From assembly GCF_047324175.1 (NCBI RefSeq), contig NZ_CP178732.1, positions 1,674,001-1,738,000 of the forward strand: a DNA stretch of 64,000 nt, read 5' to 3'. Of this stretch, positions 35,316-44,321 are shown one piece after another; position 1 is the first letter of the stretch; each line of letters begins with the position of its first letter. The notes below the pieces were generated by a model. The model worked only from the letters and a program-made list of their open reading frames with translations, did no database searches and had not been told where the DNA came from. Source of the stretch: Acerihabitans sp015654925 (lineage in GTDB: Bacteria; Pseudomonadota; Gammaproteobacteria; Enterobacterales; Enterobacteriaceae). Made by a program: the position numbers and the translations under genes.

Positions 35316-36380
35316 TTATAGCTGGCCGGCGGCGGCCAGCTTCACGAACGTATCGGTGAAGCGCAGCTTGGTATTGGCGGCGTTGCCCCATACTCCGGCC
35401 GGCGCGCTGATGCCGACCACGTCGGCGCCCGGCGCCCCGTTGCCCAGCAGGCCGTGCTTAAATGAGAACTCCGCCACCGATTGCATGGTGGCGAGCAGGT
35501 TTTTGCCCTGGACGAATTCCAGCGCCTGCTGCGGGTCCTTAAACAAAAAGGTGGCCGCCAACTGCTGGTCGAAGCCCGCCAGATCCGTGCCCGACGCCTG
35601 GCCCATCATGGTCCTGGCCGCGATGGCGGCGGCGCCGTCGCCGCTGATGGCGCCCAGGGTTTCATACCAGGCGCCGGTCAGGGCTTTGCCCAGTTCCGGA
35701 TGCGCCTTGAGCTGGTCGCTGTTCACCACCAGCAGGTCGAGGATTTCGCCGGGGATTTGGGCGGAAGAGAAGATTTCATGGCTGTCGGGCTGTTGTTTGG
35801 CCGCCGCCAGCAGCGGGTTCCAGGTGACGATGGCTTTGACTTCGGGGGTGCTGAAGGCCGCCACCAGATCGGCGTCGGCGGTGTTGACCACTTTGATATC
35901 TTTTTCGCTCATGCCGTTTTTCGCCAGCGCCCGGGCCAGCAGGTAATGGGACACGGACAGTTCCACCAGGTTGACCGGCTGGCCTTGCAGCGAGCGGATA
36001 TTCCCCTGGCCCTTGAGCAGGATGCCGTCATTGCCGTTGGAGTAATCCCCGACGATAAGCGCGGTGCTATCGACGCCGCCGGCGGCGGGAATGGTCAGCG
36101 CATCCATATTGGTCATGGTGCAGCCGGCGAAGCCCCCGGCGGTATATTGGTTAACGGATTCAATGTAATCGTTGACCTGGACGAACTGGATATCGATACC
36201 GTATTTATCCGCCCATTTTTTTACGATGCCGGTTTGCTGGGCGTAGTCCCAGGGCATCCAACCGGCGTAAATGGACCAGCAGATCTTAAAGGAGGGTTTG
36301 TCGGCGGCCGATACGGCCTGGCTGAACAGCATGGCGAGGCACAAAGCCCCGGCGAGCAGCGGTTTGAATACGGTCATCAT
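35316..36380 (-). CDS. Periplasmic substrate-binding protein, NitT/TauT type (guanidine uptake)
   Basis: Binding protein, 354 aa. Sec signal peptide (FKPLLAGALCLAMLFSQAVSA/ADK), then SFKICWSIYAGWMPWDYAQQTG, characteristic of the binding proteins encoded with urea/guanidine carboxylase. Two overlapping ATGs (36380, 36377); AGAGGT lies upstream. First gene after the guanidine-I riboswitch, so its translation or transcription should rise when guanidine is bound. Substrate inferred from riboswitch and enzymes. Confidence 0.9.
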   Translation of the reverse strand: MMTVFKPLLAGALCLAMLFSQAVSAADKPSFKICWSIYAGWMPWDYAQQTGIVKKWADKYGIDIQFVQVNDYIESVNQYTAGGFAGCTMTNMDALTIPAAGGVDSTALIVGDYSNGNDGILLKGQGNIRSLQGQPVNLVELSVSHYLLARALAKNGMSEKDIKVVNTADADLVAAFSTPEVKAIVTWNPLLAAAKQQPDSHEIFSSAQIPGEILDLLVVNSDQLKAHPELGKALTGAWYETLGAISGDGAAAIAARTMMGQASGTDLAGFDQQLAATFLFKDPQQALEFVQGKNLLATMQSVAEFSFKHGLLGNGAPGADVVGISAPAGVWGNAANTKLRFTDTFVKLAAAGQL

Positions 36381-36450
36381 TTCTACCTCTGGCGTTGACT
36401 ACGGCGAATGGGCACAGGAGGTCAGCGGCAAGAATGGCTTCTCGCTTTGG

Positions 36451-36562
36451 CCTCCCGGGCTTTTATCCCGCCGTGTAACCGCCAGAGGGTGTTAACCGTC
36501 AGTGGTGGTCGGTCACTCTCGGACCAGCCATTCGCCAAGCGAACCGGAACCCTAGTGACCTG
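36451..36562 (-). promoter_or_regulatory. Guanidine-I (ykkC) riboswitch
   Basis: On the minus strand the leader contains, in order, the ykkC-class conserved blocks: ACTAGGGTTCCGG (36558 down), CTGGTCCGAGAG (around 36529-36518), and ACACGGCGGGATAAAAGCCC followed by GGGAGG (ending 36451). These are the signature nucleotides of the guanidine-I aptamer. The aptamer ends about 70 nt before the transporter start. Downstream, GACCTCC (complement at 36416-36422) can pair with the terminal GGGAGG, which may form the expression switch; no U-tract terminator is evident. Confidence 0.93.
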
Positions 36563-36607
36563 TTATAAATTGTATGGCGACACCGGTTTTCCGCTATCGC
36601 TCCTGCA

Positions 36608-36619
36608 CTTGTATACAAG
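36608..36619. promoter_or_regulatory. CTTGTATACAAG palindrome, probable operator
   Basis: Perfect 12-bp palindrome at the predicted transcription start of the guanidine operon. It shares GTATACAAG with the palindrome upstream of the amide operon (18553-18561). Candidate target of the FCD/GntR regulator at 24670-25386. Confidence 0.45.
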
Positions 36620-36634
36620 CAAAATGCCTGCCAG
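36617..36634 (-). promoter_or_regulatory. Sigma54-type promoter of the guanidine operon
   Basis: Minus strand CTGGCAGGCATTTTGCTT fits the RpoN consensus (TGGCA, N5, TTGCT; GG-N10-GC spacing). The predicted start near 36607 would produce a leader with the whole riboswitch. TGCACC motifs (plus strand 36777-36782 and 36795-36800) lie about 170-190 bp upstream and could be NtrC half sites, but they are imperfect. Confidence 0.5.
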
Positions 36635-36923
36635 GTTATGCCCTTTCGATGCATTGCGGGCTGCATTCGAAAAAAAACCTTTTAAATTAATTGCTTATAA
36701 TGCCGCAAAAATGCATCTCCCGCTCCTGGACCGCCGCTGAGTCCCCACGGCCGGATAACCAAACCGGCCGCCATGATGCACCGCCGTGGGGACCTGCACC
36801 GGGATAAGGCAAGCCGGCGCCGCTTTGACGCCCCGGCAACCGGCTTCCATACTCAATGGATAACCACATGAGCGGCGCTTATGTATCCATGGCGGCCGTC
36901 TCCCAAACCACAGGATAAATATT

Positions 36924-37859
36924 ATGCCAAACCAACGGGAAAGCGTGGCCGGCGCCACCATTGTGATCACCGGCGCGTCCAGCGGCATGGGCCGGGGGGC
37001 CGCCCTTAAGCTGGCCGGGCAGGGCGCCAACGTGGTGCTGGCGGCGCGGCGCGGGGAGGAGCTGGATAGATTGGCGGCTGAAATCCTGGCCGCCGGCGGC
37101 AGCGCCCTGGCGGTGGCGGCGAATGTCAGCAACGCCGCCGATGTGGCGCGCCTGGCGGACCGCGCCGTGGAACGCTTCGGGCGCATCGATATCTGGATCA
37201 ATGGCGTCGGGGTCGGCGCGCTCGGTTTTTTCTGGACCATTCCCATTGAGGATCATGCGCGGGTGATCGACGTCAACCTCAAGGGCCTGATTTTCGGCGC
37301 CCACGAGGCGCTGCGCCGCTTTACCGCCCAAGGGGCCGGCACGCTGGTGAATATCGGGTCCATCGACAGCGAGGTGCCCCTGGCCTACCAGTCTTCCTAC
37401 GCGGCGTCCAAGGCCGCCGTGCTCAGCCTGGGCCGCACGCTGAACGAGGAGCTGCGCCTGGCGGGCCATCATAAGGATATCAAGGTGGCCACGATTATGC
37501 CGTGGGCGGTGGATACGCCCTGGTGGACCCATGCGGCGAACTATACCGGCCATGCGCCGCGCATGGCGCAAATGGACGATCCCGCGCTGGTGGTGGAGGC
37601 GATCGTTAACGCCTGCCTGGACCCCGCTGAAGAAATGCCGGTGGGGTGGAAAGCCCATGCTTCGAACATTTCCCACCATCTTTTCCCGGACCTGACCGAG
37701 CGCCTGTCGGCGGATATCGCCGAGCGCGAGGTTAACAAAGCCGGGCCGCTGGCCCCCACCGCCGGGGCGATTTACCAGCCGATGGCGCAGACCGCGACCA
37801 TCGGCGGCGGCATCCGGGAGCGCATGGCCCGTGAAGATGCCGCCAGACGCGGTAAATAG
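36924..37859 (+). CDS. SDR-family oxidoreductase
   Basis: NAD(P)-dependent short-chain dehydrogenase, 311 aa. Cofactor loop TGASSGMGRG near residues 16-25, NNAG-equivalent region WINGVGVG, catalytic Ser near IGSID and YAASK (Tyr-x3-Lys). The C-terminal part is longer than in classical SDRs. AGGA precedes the ATG. It lies 32 bp before a ThDP-dependent enzyme and probably forms an operon with it; the substrate is unknown. Confidence 0.88.
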   Translation: MPNQRESVAGATIVITGASSGMGRGAALKLAGQGANVVLAARRGEELDRLAAEILAAGGSALAVAANVSNAADVARLADRAVERFGRIDIWINGVGVGALGFFWTIPIEDHARVIDVNLKGLIFGAHEALRRFTAQGAGTLVNIGSIDSEVPLAYQSSYAASKAAVLSLGRTLNEELRLAGHHKDIKVATIMPWAVDTPWWTHAANYTGHAPRMAQMDDPALVVEAIVNACLDPAEEMPVGWKAHASNISHHLFPDLTERLSADIAEREVNKAGPLAPTAGAIYQPMAQTATIGGGIRERMAREDAARRGK

Positions 37860-37891
37860 GACCTTAACCCTCAGCGAAATCAAGGATAAAA

Positions 37892-39685
37892 ATGACCAAG
37901 TTAACCAGCGATTTTTTTGTTGAACGCCTGCAGGCGTGGGGCGTGACCCGGATTTACGGCTATCCCGGCGACGGTATCAACGGCGTGCTCGGCGCGCTGC
38001 AGCGGGCGGAAAAACAGGGTAACGGCATCGAATTTATCCAGGTACGCCATGAAGAAATGGCCGCGTTCATGGCCTGCGCCCACGCCAAATTCACCGGCGA
38101 GCTCGGGGTTTGCCTGTCTACCGGCGGACCGGGCGCCACCCACCTGCTGACCGGTTTATATGATGCCAAAATGGATCATGCGCCGGTGCTGGCGATCGCC
38201 GGCCAGGCCGAGGTCACCGCGCGGGGCAGCAACTATCAGCAGGAACTGAATCTCGATCGCATTTTTGCCGATGTCAGCGATTTTGTGCAGGAAGCGGCCT
38301 CGCCGGCCCAGTTGCGTCATCTCGTCGACCGCGGGTTGCGCATCGCCCAGGCGCAACGCGGCGTTACGGTGCTGATTCTGCCCAAGGACGTGCAGGACGA
38401 ACCCTGGCAGGAACCGCAGCAGGCGCACGGTTTTACCCGCTCCGGCCCGGGCTACCAGCGTCCCCGCGTCGTGCCTTATCCGGCGGATTTGCAGCGGGCG
38501 GCGGACGTGCTGAACGCCGGTAAAAAAGTCGCCATCCTGATAGGCGCCGGCGCGCGCGGCGCCGCCGTCGAAGTCGTGCAGGCCGCCAACCTGCTGGGGG
38601 CGGGGGTGGCCAAGGCGCTGCTCGGCAAGGATGTGCTGCCGGACGACGCGCCGTTCGTCACCGGCGCGATCGGGCTGCTCGGCACCAAGCCGTCATCGGA
38701 TATGATGCGGCAGTGCGATACGCTGCTGATGATCGGCACCGGTTTCCCCTGGGCGGAATTCCTGCCCGAAGACGGCCAGGCGCGGGCGGTGCAGATCGAT
38801 CTGGACGCGTCGATGCTGGGGCTGCGTTATCCGGCGGAGGTGAACCTGCACGGCGACGCGGCCGAAACGCTGCGCGCGTTGCTGCCGCTGCTGGCCCATA
38901 AAGAGGATCGCGCCTGGCAGGAAGAGATAGCGCTGGGCGTCAAGGGGTGGTGGCAAACCCTGGAAGAGCGGGCCATGGCCGCGGCCAACCCCGTCAACCC
39001 GCAGCGCGTGGTCTGGGAGATGTCGCCGCTGTTGCCCGAAAATGCCATCGTCACGTCCGATTCCGGTTCCTGCGCCAACTGGTTTGCCCGGGATTATCGG
39101 GTCAAACAGGGGCAGCGGGCCTCGTTGTCCGGCGGGCTGGCCTGCATGGGCGCGGCGGTGCCCTACGCCATCGCGGCGAAATTCGCCAGGCCGGATAGTC
39201 CGGTGGTGGCGCTGGTGGGGGACGGGGCGATGCAAATGAACAATATGGCCGAGCTTATCACCATCCAGAAATATTGGCGGCAGTGGGCCGATCCCCGCCT
39301 GGTGATCTGCGTATTCAACAATGAGGATTTAAACCAGGTCACCTGGGAGCAGCGGGTCATGGAGGGCAACCCCCGCTATCCGGCCACGCAGTCGGTGCCC
39401 AATGTCGGGTACGCGCAGTTTGCGCAATCCCTGGGCCTCGCCGGCATTTATGTGGACGACCCGGCGGCGCTGCGCGGGGCCTGGGTGGATGCGCTGGCCG
39501 CCGACCGGCCGGTGGTGCTGGAAGTGAAAACCGACCCCGAGGTGGCGCCGCTGCCGCCGCATATTACCTGGCAGCAGGCCAAGGCGTTTATGTCGTCGAT
39601 GGCCAAAGGCGATCGCGGCGCCGGGCAGGTGATAGCCGATACGGCGCATCAACTGCTCAATATCCTGCCCGGTAAAAAATCCTGA
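37892..39685 (+). CDS. Thiamine-diphosphate enzyme, pyruvate-oxidase/acetolactate-synthase-like
   Basis: ThDP-dependent enzyme of the PoxB/AHAS family, 597 aa. Pyr domain with catalytic Glu in QVRHEEMAAF (about residue 53), central domain (about 190-330) and PP domain with the ThDP/Mg motif VGDGAMQMNNMAEL followed by FNNEDLNQ. The start YGYPGDGINGVLGAL is typical of the poorly characterised 'thiamine pyrophosphate-requiring' group related to pyruvate oxidase. The C-terminus does not obviously carry PoxB's membrane-activation peptide. Probably decarboxylates a 2-oxo acid, with the SDR acting on the same pathway; inference only. Confidence 0.85.
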   Translation: MTKLTSDFFVERLQAWGVTRIYGYPGDGINGVLGALQRAEKQGNGIEFIQVRHEEMAAFMACAHAKFTGELGVCLSTGGPGATHLLTGLYDAKMDHAPVLAIAGQAEVTARGSNYQQELNLDRIFADVSDFVQEAASPAQLRHLVDRGLRIAQAQRGVTVLILPKDVQDEPWQEPQQAHGFTRSGPGYQRPRVVPYPADLQRAADVLNAGKKVAILIGAGARGAAVEVVQAANLLGAGVAKALLGKDVLPDDAPFVTGAIGLLGTKPSSDMMRQCDTLLMIGTGFPWAEFLPEDGQARAVQIDLDASMLGLRYPAEVNLHGDAAETLRALLPLLAHKEDRAWQEEIALGVKGWWQTLEERAMAAANPVNPQRVVWEMSPLLPENAIVTSDSGSCANWFARDYRVKQGQRASLSGGLACMGAAVPYAIAAKFARPDSPVVALVGDGAMQMNNMAELITIQKYWRQWADPRLVICVFNNEDLNQVTWEQRVMEGNPRYPATQSVPNVGYAQFAQSLGLAGIYVDDPAALRGAWVDALAADRPVVLEVKTDPEVAPLPPHITWQQAKAFMSSMAKGDRGAGQVIADTAHQLLNILPGKKS

Positions 39686-39691
39686 CCCGCG

Positions 39692-39717
39692 GGGCGCCGG
39701 CGTTATGTCCGGCGCCC
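39692..39717 (+). terminator. Hairpin after the ThDP enzyme
   Basis: GGGCGCCGG and CCGGCGCCC with an 8-nt loop, 6 bp past the stop codon. No T run follows. Confidence 0.5.
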
Positions 39718-39782
39718 GCAAGCCGTTAGGGCACACCCCCGGCGCTAAAACAACGCTTCGCCGCACAGCGCGGAATAAATGG

Positions 39783-39813
39783 ATTTTTATATTATTTTTA
39801 TATCGCGCCCCGC
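39783..39813 (+). promoter_or_regulatory. Possible KdpE-type box / kdp promoter region
   Basis: A T/A-rich tract (ATTTTTATATTATTTTTATA) directly followed by CGCGCCCCGC, about 70 bp before kdpF. It resembles the E. coli KdpE site (T-rich TTTATA.. followed by a GC-rich block). No matrix was scored. Confidence 0.35.
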
Positions 39814-39883
39814 TAATTTTACACTTACTTTTCAACCATAAATTTACACTCATGCTCACTTGATTCCCCAATGGAGGTGCCCC

Positions 39884-39973
39884 GTGAGCATGGCTATTAT
39901 TTCCGGCATCGTGCTGGTGTTTTTACTGCTGGGCTATTTGATTTACGCCCTGATAAGGGCGGAGGAATTCTGA
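39884..39973 (+). CDS. kdpF: KdpF, small membrane subunit of the Kdp potassium pump
   Basis: 29-residue single-helix peptide from a GTG: MSMAIISGIVLVFLLLG continuing YLIYALIRAEEF, matching E. coli KdpF (LLVFLLLGYLVYALINAEAF region). TGGAGG lies upstream. KdpF stabilises the KdpABC complex in the inner membrane. Its stop overlaps the kdpA start by one base (TGATG). Confidence 0.93.
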   Translation: MSMAIISGIVLVFLLLGYLIYALIRAEEF

Positions 39974-41658
39974 TGGCTTCCAGCGCATTTTTATTAATCG
40001 CCGGTTATATGGCGGTGTTGTTGCTGCTTGCCCGGCCCCTGGGCCGCGGTCTGGCCGGATTAATCAATGACCGCCCGGCCCCCGGGTTCGCCGGGATGGA
40101 GCGCGTCCTGTGGCGTATTTGCGGCGTCAAAAAAGCGGGCATGAACTGGCAAAATTATTTGCTGGCCATTTTGTTATTCAATGGGCTCGGTCTTATCGTG
40201 CTGTTAGCGATGTTATTGTTTCAGGACCGCTTGCCGTTAAATCCGCAACATCTGCCCGGCCTGTCCTGGCATTTGGCGCTCAATACCGCCATTAGCTTCG
40301 TATCCAATACCAACTGGCAGTCTTACGCCGGCGAAAGCACCATAAGTTATTTTAACCAGATGGCGGGACTCGCCGTGCAAAACTTCCTGTCCGCCGCCAC
40401 CGGTATCGCCGTGGCTTTCGCCTTGATCCGCGGCTTCGCCAATCGGTCGGTGGCCACGCTGGGCAATGCGTGGCGGGATATGACGCGCATTACGCTGTAT
40501 GTGCTGTTGCCGCTTGCGCTGATTATCGCGCTGATAAGCATCAGCCAGGGGACGTTGCAGAATTTCAGCGACTATCTCTCGCTCAGCACCCTGGAAGGGG
40601 CCAGGCAGACGCTGCCCATGGGGCCGGTCGCCTCGCAGGAAGCCATCAAAATGCTGGGCACCAACGGCGGCGGATTCTTTAACGCCAACTCCGCCCACCC
40701 GTTCGAAAACCCCAACGCCATTACCAACTTTATCCAGATGATCGCCATTTTCCTGATCCCGGCCGCGCTGTGCTTCGCGTTTGGCGATGTCAACCGCGAC
40801 CGCCGCCAGGGGCATGCGCTGCTGTGGGCCATGTCGGCGATGTTTATCGCGGCGGCGGCGGTGGTGATGTGGGCCGAGCTGAACGGCAATCCGCATTTCC
40901 TGAGCCTCGGGGCCGACAGCGCCATCAACATGGAAGGCAAGGAGACCCGTTTCGGCATCCTGAACTCCAGTTTGTACGCGGTCATTACCACGGCGGCGTC
41001 CTGCGGTGCGGTGAATGCCATGCACGACTCCTTCACCGCCCTGGGCGGCATGATCCCGATGTGGCTGATGCAACTGGGGGAAGTGGTGTTCGGCGGGGTC
41101 GGGTCGGGCCTGTACGGCATGCTGCTGTTTGTACTGTTGGCGGTGTTTATCGCCGGCTTGATGATTGGCCGCACGCCGGAATACCTGGGTAAAAAAATCG
41201 ATGTCTGGGAAATGAAAATGACCGCGTTGGCCATTTTAATCACCCCGTCCCTGGTGCTGCTCGGCACCGCGCTGGCGATGATGACCGACGCGGGCCGAGC
41301 CGGCATGGCCAATCCCGGCACCCACGGCTTTAGCGAAGTGCTGTATGCCGTCTCTTCCGCCGCCAATAACAACGGCAGCGCGTTCGCCGGGCTGAGCGCC
41401 AATACGCCGTTCTGGAACCTGCTGCTGGGGGCCGCCATGCTGCTGGGCCGTTTTGCGGTGATCGTGCCGGTATTGGCCATCGCCGGTTCCCTGGCGGTGA
41501 AAAAGGTTCAGCCGGTGGGCAACGGCACGCTGCCTACCCACGGCGTGCTGTTTATTTCACTGTTGATCGGCACCGTGATGCTGGTCGGCGCATTAACCTT
41601 TATCCCCGCCCTGGCACTTGGCCCGATCGCGGAACATCTGCAACTGCTTGGTCAGTAA
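39973..41658 (+). CDS. kdpA: Potassium-transporting ATPase subunit A
   Basis: Potassium-binding channel-like subunit of the high-affinity KdpFABC pump, 561 aa (E. coli 557), about ten helices. Selectivity-filter regions are recognisable, e.g. NTNWQSYAGES, TNGGGFFNANSAHPFENPN and SSAANNNGSAFAG. The start (MASSAFLLIAGYM) is fixed by overlap with the kdpF stop; an earlier ATG at 39871 is out of context. Confidence 0.98.
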   Translation: MASSAFLLIAGYMAVLLLLARPLGRGLAGLINDRPAPGFAGMERVLWRICGVKKAGMNWQNYLLAILLFNGLGLIVLLAMLLFQDRLPLNPQHLPGLSWHLALNTAISFVSNTNWQSYAGESTISYFNQMAGLAVQNFLSAATGIAVAFALIRGFANRSVATLGNAWRDMTRITLYVLLPLALIIALISISQGTLQNFSDYLSLSTLEGARQTLPMGPVASQEAIKMLGTNGGGFFNANSAHPFENPNAITNFIQMIAIFLIPAALCFAFGDVNRDRRQGHALLWAMSAMFIAAAAVVMWAELNGNPHFLSLGADSAINMEGKETRFGILNSSLYAVITTAASCGAVNAMHDSFTALGGMIPMWLMQLGEVVFGGVGSGLYGMLLFVLLAVFIAGLMIGRTPEYLGKKIDVWEMKMTALAILITPSLVLLGTALAMMTDAGRAGMANPGTHGFSEVLYAVSSAANNNGSAFAGLSANTPFWNLLLGAAMLLGRFAVIVPVLAIAGSLAVKKVQPVGNGTLPTHGVLFISLLIGTVMLVGALTFIPALALGPIAEHLQLLGQ

Positions 41659-41676
41659 TCGCCGGAGAATGAAGTC

Positions 41677-43725
41677 ATGAGTCGTAATCAAAAGGTGCTG
41701 TTCGACGCGGCAATGATGCGCGTCGCTCTCGCCGATGCCTTTAAGAAGTTGGACCCCCGGGTGCAGTTTCGCAATCCGGTCATGTTTGTGGTGTATATCG
41801 GCAGCATGGTCACCACCTTGCTGTCAATGGCCATGGCCGCGCGCCTGACCGCCGGCGACGCCGGTTTCTCGGCGGCCATTTCCCTGTGGCTGTGGTTTAC
41901 CGTCTTGTTCGCCAATTTTGCCGAAGCGCTGGCGGAAGGGCGCAGCAAGGCCCAGGCGGAAAGCCTCAAAGGGGTGCGAAAAAGCAGCTGGGCGAAAAAG
42001 CTCGCCGAACCGCGCCATGATGCCCCCCAGCAAAAAGTGGCCGCGGATTCCCTGCGCAAAGGCGACGTGGTCCTGGCGCAGGCGGGGGATATTATCCCCT
42101 GCGACGGCGAAGTGCTGGCCGGGGGCGCATCGGTGGATGAAAGCGCCATCACCGGCGAATCCGCCCCGGTGATCCGCGAAGCGGGGGGGGACTTCGCTTC
42201 CGTGACCGGCGGGACACGCATTTTGTCGGACTGGCTGGTGATCCAGTGCAGCGTCAACCCGGGCGAAACCTTTCTCGATCGCATGATTGCCATGGTGGAA
42301 GGCGCCAAACGGCGTAAAACCCCCAACGAAATCGCCCTGACCATTTTACTGGTGGCGCTGTCGATTGTGCTGCTGCTGGCCACCGCCACCCTGTGGCCGT
42401 TTTCCGCCTGGGGCGGCGAACCGGTGAGCATTACGGTGCTGGTGGCGCTGGTGGTCTGCCTGATCCCCACCACGATCGGCGGCCTGCTGTCGGCCATCGG
42501 CATGGCGGGCATGAGCCGCATGCTGGGGGCCAATGTCATTGCCACCAGCGGACGCGCCGTCGAAGCCGCCGGCGATATCGACGTGCTGTTGCTGGATAAA
42601 ACCGGCACCATTACGCTGGGCAATCGCCAGGCCACGCGGTTTATGCCGGCCCGGGGCGTGAGCGAGGAACAGCTGGCGGGGGCCGCCCAGTTGGCTTCGC
42701 TGGCGGATGAAACCCCCGAAGGCCGCAGCATCGTGGTGCTGGCCAAGCAAAAATTCAATTTGCGCGAGCGCGATCTGCAAAGCCTCGATGCGACCTTTAT
42801 TCCGTTCTCGGCGCAAACCCGCATGAGCGGCGTGAACGTCGGCGAGCGCTTGATCCGCAAAGGGGCGGTCGATTCCATACGCCGCCATATCGAATCCAAC
42901 GGCGGCAGCTTCCCGCCGGAGGTGAACAGCCTGGTGGAAGACGTGGCGCGCGCCGGCGGCACGCCGCTGGTGGTGGCGGAAGACGCGCGGGTCATGGGCG
43001 TCGTGGCGCTCAAGGATATCGTCAAGGGCGGGATTAAAGAGCGCTTTGCCGAACTGCGCCGGATGGGCATCAAAACGGTAATGATTACCGGGGATAACCC
43101 GCTGACCGCCGCGGCCATCGCCGCCGAGGCCGGGGTGGATGACTTTCTGTCCGAAGCCACGCCGGAAGCCAAGCTGGCGCTGATACGGCAGTACCAGGCC
43201 GAAGGACGCCTGGTGGCGATGACCGGCGACGGCACCAACGATGCCCCGGCCCTGGCGCAGGCGGACGTGGCGGTGGCCATGAACTCGGGCACCCAGGCGG
43301 CGAAAGAAGCCGGCAATATGGTGGATTTGGATTCCAACCCCACTAAATTGCTGGAAGTGGTGCATATCGGCAAACAGATGCTGATGACCCGCGGTTCGCT
43401 GACCACCTTCAGTATCGCCAACGACGTGGCCAAATACTTTGCGATTATTCCCGCGGCGTTTGCCGTGACCTACCCGCAGCTGAACCGGCTTAACGTCATG
43501 CATTTGCACTCGCCGAATTCGGCGATTTTGTCCGCGGTCATCTTTAATGCCCTGGTCATCGTCTGCCTGATCCCGCTGGCGCTTAAAGGCGTGAGCTATC
43601 GGCCGATGAGCGCCGCCGCGCTGCTGCGCCGCAACTTATGGATATACGGCGCGGGGGGATTATTGGTCCCGTTCGCCGGTATCAAATTGATTGATATGCT
43701 ATTGACCGTCGCGGGTCTGGCCTAA
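41677..43725 (+). CDS. kdpB: Potassium-transporting ATPase subunit B
   Basis: P-type ATPase catalytic subunit, 682 aa as in E. coli. TGES actuator motif (SAITGESAPV), phosphorylated Asp in LLLDKTGTITLG, and hinge TGDGTNDAPALAQADV. Nineteen bases after kdpA. Confidence 0.98.
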   Translation: MSRNQKVLFDAAMMRVALADAFKKLDPRVQFRNPVMFVVYIGSMVTTLLSMAMAARLTAGDAGFSAAISLWLWFTVLFANFAEALAEGRSKAQAESLKGVRKSSWAKKLAEPRHDAPQQKVAADSLRKGDVVLAQAGDIIPCDGEVLAGGASVDESAITGESAPVIREAGGDFASVTGGTRILSDWLVIQCSVNPGETFLDRMIAMVEGAKRRKTPNEIALTILLVALSIVLLLATATLWPFSAWGGEPVSITVLVALVVCLIPTTIGGLLSAIGMAGMSRMLGANVIATSGRAVEAAGDIDVLLLDKTGTITLGNRQATRFMPARGVSEEQLAGAAQLASLADETPEGRSIVVLAKQKFNLRERDLQSLDATFIPFSAQTRMSGVNVGERLIRKGAVDSIRRHIESNGGSFPPEVNSLVEDVARAGGTPLVVAEDARVMGVVALKDIVKGGIKERFAELRRMGIKTVMITGDNPLTAAAIAAEAGVDDFLSEATPEAKLALIRQYQAEGRLVAMTGDGTNDAPALAQADVAVAMNSGTQAAKEAGNMVDLDSNPTKLLEVVHIGKQMLMTRGSLTTFSIANDVAKYFAIIPAAFAVTYPQLNRLNVMHLHSPNSAILSAVIFNALVIVCLIPLALKGVSYRPMSAAALLRRNLWIYGAGGLLVPFAGIKLIDMLLTVAGLA

Positions 43726-43736
43726 GAGGGGTTGTC

Positions 43737-44312
43737 ATGAGTCAATTACGTCCTGCCGTGTTCTTGCTGATTTTGCTGACCTTGCTTACCGGCGTGGTTT
43801 ATCCTTTATTAACCACCCAGCTCGCCCGCTGGTGGTTCCCCGCCCAGGCGGAAGGGTCGCTGCTTTATATCGGCGGCGAACCCCGGGGGTCGGCGCTGGT
43901 TGGCCAGGCTTTTACCCGGGCGGACTATTTCCAGGGCCGCCCGTCGGCCACCGGCGATAGTCCCTATAACGCCCTGGCGTCATCGGGCAGCAACCTGGCG
44001 GCCAGCAACCCGGCCCTGGATCAGGCGGTAAAACAGCGGGTCGCCGCGCTCAAAGCCGCCAATCCCCAGGCCATCGGGCCGGTGCCGGTGGATTTGGCCA
44101 CCGCCTCCGCCAGCGGGCTGGACCCGGATATTTCCCCCGCCGCCGCCCGCTGGCAGGAGCCGCGCATCTCGGCGGCCCGTCATCTGCCCCCCGAACTGGT
44201 ACGTCGCCTGATCGCGGAAAATACGGCCCGGCCGCGGCTGGCTATCCTCGGCGAACCGACGGTGAATGTCCTGAAGCTGAACGCGGCGCTGGATAATATC
44301 CAGCAACCTTAA
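43737..44312 (+). CDS. kdpC: Potassium-transporting ATPase subunit C
   Basis: Single-helix periplasmic-facing subunit, 191 aa, conserved from LRPAVFLLILLTLLTGVVYPL to RLAILGEPTVNVLKLN. Includes QGRPSATGDSPYN and SGSNLAASNP typical of KdpC. Confidence 0.97.
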   Translation: MSQLRPAVFLLILLTLLTGVVYPLLTTQLARWWFPAQAEGSLLYIGGEPRGSALVGQAFTRADYFQGRPSATGDSPYNALASSGSNLAASNPALDQAVKQRVAALKAANPQAIGPVPVDLATASASGLDPDISPAAARWQEPRISAARHLPPELVRRLIAENTARPRLAILGEPTVNVLKLNAALDNIQQP

Positions 44313-44321
44313 GGAGCCGGC

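Noticed and set aside
41688..43433. 581-codon frame opposite kdpB
   Set aside because: Antisense shadow: Ser/Arg/Ala/Thr-rich low-complexity translation, while the plus strand is unmistakably kdpB.
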